In this document: in pieces, positions 21,705 through 27,102 of the stretch
Layout of the letters: each line of letters begins with the position of its first letter
How positions within the stretch are numbered: position 1 is the stretch's first letter
NCBI GenBank assembly: GCA_964370215.1
Contig: CAYJIM010000029.1
Span: 1 to 27,102 of the forward strand
Direction: 5' to 3'
Origin: Massiliimalia sp964370215
Lineage (GTDB): Bacteria; Bacillota; Clostridia; Oscillospirales; Ruminococcaceae
DNA: 27,102 bases
Notes under the pieces: model-generated
The model's database searches: none
What the model saw: the letters and a program-made list of their open reading frames with translations, nothing else
Told to the model about the DNA's origin: nothing
Made by a program: the position numbers and the translations under genes

Positions 21705-23541
21705 ATGAGAGCGGTCGATCAACCCGAAAGATTTCAAAGTCGTCTGCTTTGCCTTTGAGTTTGATGGTAGTACCAAGTGTGGTTGTAGGGAAACGGTCTG
21801 AAAGTGCTTGCACGACCTCTTTACTGACTAGTATTTCACCGGCAGCAGCGTGACTTTCCAACCTTGCGGCGGTGTTTACAACATCGCCGATCACCGTGTA
21901 GTCCATGCGGACTGTTGCACCGATGTTGCCGACAATGGCCATGCCATAATTGACCCCAATGCCAAATTGTACCGCATGTCCATACTGCTCTAGGATGGCC
22001 AGAGAGAGTAGATCCATCCCTTTTTGCATCTCCACCGCTGTTTTCACCGCTTTGTAAACACAATCTTCCTGCGGGAGAGGGGCACCCCAAAATGCCATAG
22101 TGCAGTCTCCGATGTACTTGTCAAGTGTCCCTTGATTGTGTAAAATGCAGTCGGTGGTCAACTGGAGAATACGGTTTAAGATTTCTACAATGGTGGTTGG
22201 GGGAAGTTTTGTTGACAATGCCGTAAATCCTCTAATATCAACAAATAGTACTGCAACTTCAGCGGTATGACCACCAAGATGTAATGTACTGGGATCACCT
22301 TTTAACAACTCATTGACAATTTCAGGTGCAACATAGCGTCGAAAGGTGTTGGCAACCTGTTTGCGTTTTGCAGTTTCAGTGACGTAATGATGGACAATGC
22401 TAAAGACAAAGGCCATGACAAGCGATAGGGGAAGGTAGAGCGTTGGAAGCACCAACCCTTGTGAGAATAAAAGCGTGCAAGTCAATATCCATCCGCTAGA
22501 TAGCAGGACCACTACAATTGCGGCCATCCACAACTTGCATTTGGGTAGTCCCCAAAATGCCATAAAGGAGATCAGAAACAACAGGACACTTGCCTGCCAA
22601 TCCACTTCCCATTTGATATCGCCTGCAAGCAATGCGCCGATGACATTTGCTTGATACTCCACCCCGGCCATGTTATGGGCACGGTCAATGGGGGTCAGAT
22701 ATTCATCCTTGAAGGAAGTGTCATAAGGACCAATGAGGACAATTTTGTCGGCAAAAAACTGTGGATCGACCGTTTGATTGATCAAATCAGCCACCGAAAT
22801 GCCATCGCTATAACCACCGGGTGGGGATTGCTGTGGCACATACCAACGGTTTTTTGCATCAGTAATGGGTGGAGTCAACGGATTCAACCCCATTGTTTCA
22901 ACAAACTGCGAAGCGATGACCCAGTTGAAAGCAGGGATGGTTTGACCATCGACAGTCGTGATCTCGCCGATGGCATGGCGTAAGATGCCATCGGTATCCA
23001 ACATTGCGTTGACATGTCCTTGTGCTGTCACCGCACGCAACTCGTCATAAGGTTGGACCAGTTCCAGTGCAGCATGTGTATCGACATAAAAATGACCGTC
23101 TGGCAGGTCGACAATATTGCTGCCAAAAGTCGCATAACTGCTGATGACGACATTATCTTCTTTTTCAAGTGCTTTCACCAAAAGAGCGTCTGACGGTTCG
23201 TGATCAATGGCATCATATACCACATCAATGCCGATTACTGCCGGTTTTTGGTCGGGATCAGCATTGAGATAAGAAACAGCTTCAGCCATGAGACTGCGAT
23301 CCCATGGCCAAGCACCAAATTCTTCTAAAGCACTGCTGTCAACGCCGATGATGACAATGCGTTGGTCAGGGATACCGGGTTGTTGATAAAGTGCGTCATT
23401 GATAAAATTGACAACGGGGAGCAACATATTTGACACACTCACGCCGGTGACGAGCATCGCTCCAATCAAGGGGAGGACAAATTGTTGTAACCGCGGTATG
23501 ATATCCGCTATTCTATTCTGTTTGCTCATCATCATCGTCAT
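21703..23541 (-). CDS. CHASE2-domain class III adenylate cyclase
   Basis: The protein of about 612 residues has an N-terminal membrane helix, an extracellular CHASE2 sensor (VIIGVDSSALEEFGAWPW to the ADKIVLIG region), three closely spaced membrane helices (about residues 345-425) and a class III cyclase domain. Catalytic features are VLFVDIRGFTALS and YIGD (metal Asp residues), TLDK and DYTVIGD (the Lys and Asp typical of adenine specificity), and NTAARLES (transition-state Asn and Arg). It should make cAMP. The start is near 23541-23529, where ATG codons cluster; it overlaps the FecR-domain gene by about 29 bases. A reading that fuses it to that gene comes only from the length of the N run. 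The stop overlaps the terminator. Confidence 0.88.
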   Translation of the reverse strand: MTMMMSKQNRIADIIPRLQQFVLPLIGAMLVTGVSVSNMLLPVVNFINDALYQQPGIPDQRIVIIGVDSSALEEFGAWPWDRSLMAEAVSYLNADPDQKPAVIGIDVVYDAIDHEPSDALLVKALEKEDNVVISSYATFGSNIVDLPDGHFYVDTHAALELVQPYDELRAVTAQGHVNAMLDTDGILRHAIGEITTVDGQTIPAFNWVIASQFVETMGLNPLTPPITDAKNRWYVPQQSPPGGYSDGISVADLINQTVDPQFFADKIVLIGPYDTSFKDEYLTPIDRAHNMAGVEYQANVIGALLAGDIKWEVDWQASVLLFLISFMAFWGLPKCKLWMAAIVVVLLSSGWILTCTLLFSQGLVLPTLYLPLSLVMAFVFSIVHHYVTETAKRKQVANTFRRYVAPEIVNELLKGDPSTLHLGGHTAEVAVLFVDIRGFTALSTKLPPTTIVEILNRILQLTTDCILHNQGTLDKYIGDCTMAFWGAPLPQEDCVYKAVKTAVEMQKGMDLLSLAILEQYGHAVQFGIGVNYGMAIVGNIGATVRMDYTVIGDVVNTAARLESHAAAGEILVSKEVVQALSDRFPTTTLGTTIKLKGKADDFEIFRVDRPLS

Positions 23542-24618
23542 CCATACTACTAATCTCGTCCTGATCATTGTCCGGTTCTTCTGGTTCCGGTGGATCATCA
23601 TCGTCTTGTGTCGGAAGTAAAGGGACATAATGATTCCAAGGATTCTCGTGACTGTCGTCTCGATCATCCTCTTGATCAGTGCTGGCATTGCTCTGATCGT
23701 CATTGTCGTCATCGCCCTGATCGTCGTTGTCNNNNNNNNNNNNNNNNNNNNNNNNNNNNNNNNNNNNNNNNNNNNNNNNNNNNNNNNNNNNNNNNNNNNN
23801 NNNNNNNNNNNNNNNNNNNNNNNNNNNNNNNCCTGATCGTCGTTGTCGTCATCGTCCTGATCATCGTTGTCGTCATCGTCATCGGTGATTTGTGTTGCAA
23901 GCTGGTTGAAGTCAACACCACTTTCATGGAGTGTTTTTTCTACAAGATCCCCCTCTGCAAGGGCTGCATCTACCACGAATTTTGGCAATGTGGTCGGATC
24001 AAGATCTGTAAGCGATAGGGAAGCGGCATCTCCTGTCATGACAGAAGATGCTGTTTGACCGGGCGAGAGAGTCAAGGCAGTTGTTTTGCCGGTGTCTAAA
24101 TCGGTGGCAAAGATATAAGCGGTGCCGGTAAAAAGGGTGAAGTGAGAAGTGGCACCGTCGTCTTCTGTGGTGACATAACCGGCGGTTCCTCGAATACTGG
24201 TGACCATAGTGGAAGTGCGAATTTCCAACAATTCATCCTCAGCGAGAGGGGCAGATACATTGAAAAACAATCCGCCTTCGTTGAGGTTGACCGCCAAAGT
24301 TTTTCCCTGTTGATTGATGGTACAATGCGACTCTACATCCAGCTTAACCGCTTTACTATCATCTAAATTGATGTAGGCATAGCTTTCCTTTGCTGTTTCA
24401 AGGTCATTGCCGTCAAACAGGCGCATGCCTTCTTCAATAGCAAGTGGAGTGTCACTGTCGTCGGTGAGGGTGACTGCTCCCACCGTTGTTGTCAATCGCA
24501 TAATAGAAGCGGTAGCTTGTTGTCCAAACAGAAAGAAGAATACGCCTCCTGTGACAACAAGGACGAGTATCGCAAGGCTGATCCAAAATACCTTGCGTTT
24601 ATAGATCGGTCGATTCAT
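23513..24618 (-). CDS. FecR-domain membrane protein with Asp-rich repeat tail (gap inside)
   Basis: The protein has a membrane helix near residues 9-30 (VFWISLAILVLVVTGGVFFF), then a FecR-like domain (about 38-210) with ESYAYINLDDSKAVKLD and STMVTSIRGTAGYVTT, so it projects outside the membrane. The C-terminus becomes an acidic tandem repeat, unit DDDDNDDQ (24 bp), interrupted by 100 N. After the gap the true frame continues as DNDDQGDDDNDDQSNAST and ends DDDDDEQTE before TAG at 23513-23515. Because 100 N shifts the frame, a naive translation misreads this part and runs into the cyclase. The ATG at 24618 has GGGAGG upstream and overlaps the HD-GYP gene by 20 bases. Real length is at least 334 residues plus the gap. 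It may sense or bind something outside and act with the cyclase. Confidence 0.8.
23695..23880. repeat. 24-bp acidic-coding tandem repeat with a 100-N assembly gap
   Basis: Near-identical 24-bp units encode DDDDNDDQ on the minus strand; two lie right of the gap (23832-23880) and two left of it (about 23695-23731). Positions 23732-23831 are N. Repeat phase predicts a true gap length of 8 modulo 24 bases, whereas 100 is not compatible with the reading frame, so the N count is a placeholder and copy number is unknown. Confidence 0.85.
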
Positions 24619-26044
24619 CGTTTTCCTCCCATACACGACTCAATTGAAATAGTCCTAGAATATCTCCGTCCAACTTGCCTTCCTCCACCATATCCCAGAG
24701 GATGGAGAAGACACGGTCAATCGGAATGGGTTGTTTGTAAGGGCGGTCGGTGGCGGATAGTCCATCAAATACATCAATGATGGTGAGTATACGGGATTCT
24801 ACCCCCAATTGCTCTGCTGTCAGCCCATTGGGATACCCTGTGCCATTCAAAAATTCATGGTGCTGACTAGCATAAGTCGCCACCATTTTGTATTCTTTTC
24901 CAAAACTCACTTGATTTAAGATTCGTTCAGTCATGACAACATGGGTTTCCATCACCTTGCGTTCCTCGGCAGTGAGTGTGCCGGCGCGAATGCCAAGAGA
25001 GGCCAATTCTTTTTCGGTAAACCACGGTTGTTCTTTGCCGTGTTGGTCGATGTAGCGGTACCCTTGTAGCAACTTGACCTGATGTGCCAAATCGTCATTC
25101 AGATAAGACGAAGTGTTGACAATCTGTACCAACGCCGAGACTCGTGCAAGCGTTTGCTTGATCGGTGCGTAGGGTGCGCCACCTCGCGTTTCATTGAGTT
25201 GTGCAGTCAAATCGATGAGTTCCAAACGAGTGAGAATCTTTTCAAGATCGTCGCCCAACCGTGTCTTTTTATTCATCACTTCGAGAGGTACTGTCAGTTT
25301 GCCCACATCATGGAGCCAAACACTCATGGAAAGTTGTCGCCGCTCTTCTGTGGTAAAGGCGTACTTATCGCTGTGCTCGGCAAGCCAATCCAAAAAGCGA
25401 TCGAGGTAGCGGGACATATTTTGGGTGTGGGTCACATTGTAAGGGGTGCGCTCATAAATGGCAGTGGACAACACCCGAATGAGGGACAGGAGCAGGTTTT
25501 CAATTTCAATCTGTTGATTGGTATTGGTCAATGAAATGGCAGCCTGTGAGGTCAATGCCGCTATGAAAGGCTCTTGTTGCGGATCAAAAGCCATGACCTC
25601 CCCCTCTTCGGAGAGTGCATTGATCAGTTGAATGACGCCAATGCAGTGCCCCTTGGTATCAGTCATGGGAATGACCATCATAGAAGTGGTTTTGTATCCT
25701 GTCAGTGCATCATACTTTTTGGGACCTGAAAAATCATACACTTCATTTTGGTAGACATCCGGCAGGTTGATGATGCGATTTTCAAGGGTCGCACAGGCGC
25801 AAACATTGCTCTTTTGCAGTGCAACAGGGGGAAGGTCTTTGGTGTCGATACGACCGCCCATCGACTTTGTGATCATGATATGAAAGTGTAACTGATCTTC
25901 TTCTAAAATATAAAGCGTACCGGCATCACAGCGAGTGATGTCCATTGCGACTGTTAAAATCATCTCAAGTAGACGCGCAGAATCTTTCTCGGCACTCAAC
26001 GCGATACTGGTGTCTAAAATCTTTTGTGTAAACCTGTCGGTCAT
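24599..26044 (-). CDS. GAF and HD-GYP domain protein (predicted cyclic-di-GMP phosphodiesterase)
   Basis: The 481-residue protein has a GAF sensor domain (about residues 20-165) and an HD-GYP domain (about 190-470). Metal and signature residues are visible: LHDVGKL (HD), HHEFLNGTGYPNGL (HH and GYP), and DVFDGLSATDRPY. The Asp usual in HHExxDGxGYP is Asn here. HD-GYP proteins commonly hydrolyse cyclic-di-GMP. The start at 26044 is chosen because the ATG overlaps the MBL gene stop (ATGA) and AAAGGAGG is upstream. It overlaps the FecR-domain gene at its other end, so it belongs to the same operon and may process or respond to cyclic nucleotides made by the cyclase. Confidence 0.88.
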   Translation of the reverse strand: MTDRFTQKILDTSIALSAEKDSARLLEMILTVAMDITRCDAGTLYILEEDQLHFHIMITKSMGGRIDTKDLPPVALQKSNVCACATLENRIINLPDVYQNEVYDFSGPKKYDALTGYKTTSMMVIPMTDTKGHCIGVIQLINALSEEGEVMAFDPQQEPFIAALTSQAAISLTNTNQQIEIENLLLSLIRVLSTAIYERTPYNVTHTQNMSRYLDRFLDWLAEHSDKYAFTTEERRQLSMSVWLHDVGKLTVPLEVMNKKTRLGDDLEKILTRLELIDLTAQLNETRGGAPYAPIKQTLARVSALVQIVNTSSYLNDDLAHQVKLLQGYRYIDQHGKEQPWFTEKELASLGIRAGTLTAEERKVMETHVVMTERILNQVSFGKEYKMVATYASQHHEFLNGTGYPNGLTAEQLGVESRILTIIDVFDGLSATDRPYKQPIPIDRVFSILWDMVEEGKLDGDILGLFQLSRVWEENDESTDL

Positions 26045-26832
26045 ATCAAAACAACCTCCTTTCGTACAGCAAACGCTGCATGTTGACATTGTTGTTGCAA
26101 CTCGGTTTGCATCGCATCCAACATATGGTCGGTGTGTGTCGGGTCATGGTGAATGATGCGTAGGGTTTTGACACCACTTTGTTTGGCAAGCAATGCTGCT
26201 GTTTGCCAGTCGCTATGCCCAAACCCCTGTTTTTCCAAACGTTGTGCTGGTGTGTACTGCCCATCACACAACAGCAAATCGGCATCGGCACAAAAGGTGA
26301 CAAGATCCTCCATGTTTGTGGGATCTATTTCACAATCGGTGAGGTACACCAAGGAAGAACCCTCACAGGTCAACCGATAGAGCAATCCTCCGTTGGGGTG
26401 ATTGCTCTCCATCGTCTCGACGGTGACAGCCCCAAGCGAAAATCGTTTGCCGGCGATATGGTCTTGTACCGTTGCCGAAAAGGCGGTGGGTCCCACCGGC
26501 CAAAGAGGCGGGGTCATGACCTTAGAGAGTACTTGTAAAGTGGCATTTTTGGCATAGAGGTCTACAGTCATCTCCTCATCAAACAATAGGGGGCTGGTAA
26601 ACAGACCACAGATGTGATCCAGATGAAAATGAGAAAATAAAATGGAAACTTGTTTGGTGGGAAGTTCGTTGTTGGTGAGGGAAAATATCCCGGTACCTGC
26701 ATCCAAGAGGATGACTTGATCTTTGGTGTGAACGGCAATACAGCTCGTCGCCCCACCGTATGTTTGAAAAGAAGTGCCATCTACCGGCATAGAGCCACGA
26801 CAGCCAAGTATTTCGACACGGAAATGTTGCAA
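26041..26832 (-). CDS. MBL-fold metallo-hydrolase
   Basis: The 263-residue protein begins (M)QHFRVEILGCRGSMPVDGTS and has the metal-binding SHFHLDHICG (HxHxDH), a later Asp in YLTDCEID and a His in IIHHDPTHTDHM, so it should be an active two-metal hydrolase of the RNase Z / phosphodiesterase-like branch. The start is TTG at 26832, because GGAGGGAG lies a few bases upstream and family proteins start here; an ATG at 26836 is in another frame. It is the first gene of the MBL / HD-GYP / FecR / cyclase operon. A cyclic-nucleotide phosphodiesterase role is suggested only by context. Confidence 0.85.
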   Translation of the reverse strand: MQHFRVEILGCRGSMPVDGTSFQTYGGATSCIAVHTKDQVILLDAGTGIFSLTNNELPTKQVSILFSHFHLDHICGLFTSPLLFDEEMTVDLYAKNATLQVLSKVMTPPLWPVGPTAFSATVQDHIAGKRFSLGAVTVETMESNHPNGGLLYRLTCEGSSLVYLTDCEIDPTNMEDLVTFCADADLLLCDGQYTPAQRLEKQGFGHSDWQTAALLAKQSGVKTLRIIHHDPTHTDHMLDAMQTELQQQCQHAAFAVRKEVVLI

Positions 26833-26868
26833 ACATCTCCCTCCTTCGTCTAGTTTTCTATCACCTCC

Positions 26869-26892
26869 ATTCTACCATAAATAACGGAGAAA
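26869..26892 (-). promoter_or_regulatory. Extended -10 promoter of the MBL-cyclase operon
   Basis: On the minus strand TAGAAT (26869-26874) is preceded by TGG (TGnTAGAAT). The -35 region (about 26892) is weak. It lies 37 bases upstream of the MBL start. The stretch 26893-26983 has no gene that I can support; it holds two TACCAAT copies and a CGTATACG palindrome. Confidence 0.5.
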
Positions 26893-26983
26893 GGGGATGA
26901 TTTATTGCATTGTACATGGTTTTTTAACAATTTAACCGGTAAGTACCAATAACACCCATCCATCGTATACGGATACCAATAAA

Positions 26984-27026
26984 AAAACAAACTGCCATGA
27001 TCAAATTGATAACGACAGTTTGTTTT
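26984..27026 (-). terminator. Intrinsic terminator of a gene entering from the right edge
   Basis: AAAACAAACTG (26984-26994) pairs with CAGTTTGTTTT (27016-27026). On the minus strand the stem is followed by a long T run, so it ends a transcript coming from beyond the right edge. Confidence 0.7.
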
Positions 27027-27039
27027 GTACAGATTATGC

Positions 27040-27102
27040 TCATTTTACGAATATCTTGCACGCTTGTTCAACAGCCCAGATTTGATGTGGTAAGAATAAT
27101 TT
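27040..27102 (-). CDS. Possible C-terminal fragment of a gene cut by the window edge
   Basis: Reading leftward from 27102, one frame gives KLFLPHQIWAVEQACKIFVK and stops at 27040-27042, and a second gives NYSYHIKSGLLNKRARYS with a stop at 27045-27047. The terminator just beyond supports a gene ending here, but which frame is used cannot be told from 63 bases and neither product is recognised. Confidence 0.3.
   Translation of the reverse strand, partial: KLFLPHQIWAVEQACKIFVK

Noticed and set aside
23595..23731. A Thr/Met/Arg-rich segment between the FecR domain and the cyclase
   Set aside because: It is the wrong frame of the acidic repeat produced by the 100-N spacer; the +1 frame restores the Asp-rich sequence and a proper stop.
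23732..23831. CRISPR array as an explanation for the short repeats near the gap
   Set aside because: The units are contiguous without spacers and encode an in-frame acidic peptide, so they are a coding tandem repeat.
26579..26836. ATG at 26836 with a strong ribosome-like AGGAGGG upstream
   Set aside because: Spacing is too short and the frame is antagonistic to the MBL protein; the TTG at 26832 in the MBL frame fits better.
26941..26980. Two TACCAAT copies and a CGTATACG palindrome as a possible operator
   Set aside because: Short and with no clear relation to a promoter; noted only as intergenic content.

Overview
The window looks like chromosome from an obligately anaerobic Firmicute, probably a Clostridia-like fermenter. 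The evidence is a trimeric [FeFe] hydrogenase operon, strong AGGAGG ribosome binding sites with many ATGA gene overlaps, TTG/GTG starts, sigma-A type promoters, intrinsic terminators, and families common in Clostridia (DUF2325, DUF3793, YtrA-type GntR, DRTGG proteins). No phage, IS, tRNA, rRNA or CRISPR feature was seen. A run of exactly 100 N (23732-23831) marks an assembly gap inside an Asp-rich tandem repeat.

Layout. 134-547 (+) is a cytochrome b5-like lipoprotein. 651-5691 (-) is the hydrogenase operon hydC / HATPase / thioredoxin-like ferredoxin / hydB / hydA, most likely an NADH- and ferredoxin-linked bifurcating enzyme. Divergent from it, 6020-9247 (+) encodes DRTGG protein / RsbW-like HATPase / HydS-like sensory [FeFe]-hydrogenase / second DRTGG protein / PHP phosphoesterase. 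The 328-bp region between the two operons carries a near-consensus Rex box and further palindromes, so redox (NADH/NAD+) and H2 sensing may converge there. 9374-10215 (+) is DUF2325-DUF3793 behind a promoter, a terminator and TTAG-N6-CTAA repeats. 10428-11426 (+) is galE.

11553-13563 (-) is a YtrA-type GntR / ABC ATPase / ABC-2 permease operon ending in a 24-residue membrane peptide gene. 13716-15762 (-) is an alpha/beta hydrolase plus a Gfo/Idh/MocA oxidoreductase. 15921-19179 (-) is LacI regulator / FGGY sugar kinase / deoC. 19533-20186 (+) is a TetR regulator and 20295-21641 (+) a membrane methyl-accepting chemotaxis protein.

21703-26832 (-) is a four-gene, overlapping signalling operon: MBL-fold hydrolase / GAF-HD-GYP phosphodiesterase / FecR-domain membrane protein with an acidic repeat tail / CHASE2 adenylate cyclase. 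A single conceptual reading frame through the gap joins the last two, but this is a gap-length artefact; restored frames give two overlapping genes.

The two strongest candidates for a poorly described system are the divergent hydrogenase/H2-sensor locus and the MBL-HD-GYP-FecR-cyclase operon. All functions are inferred from motifs read by eye; no database search was run.
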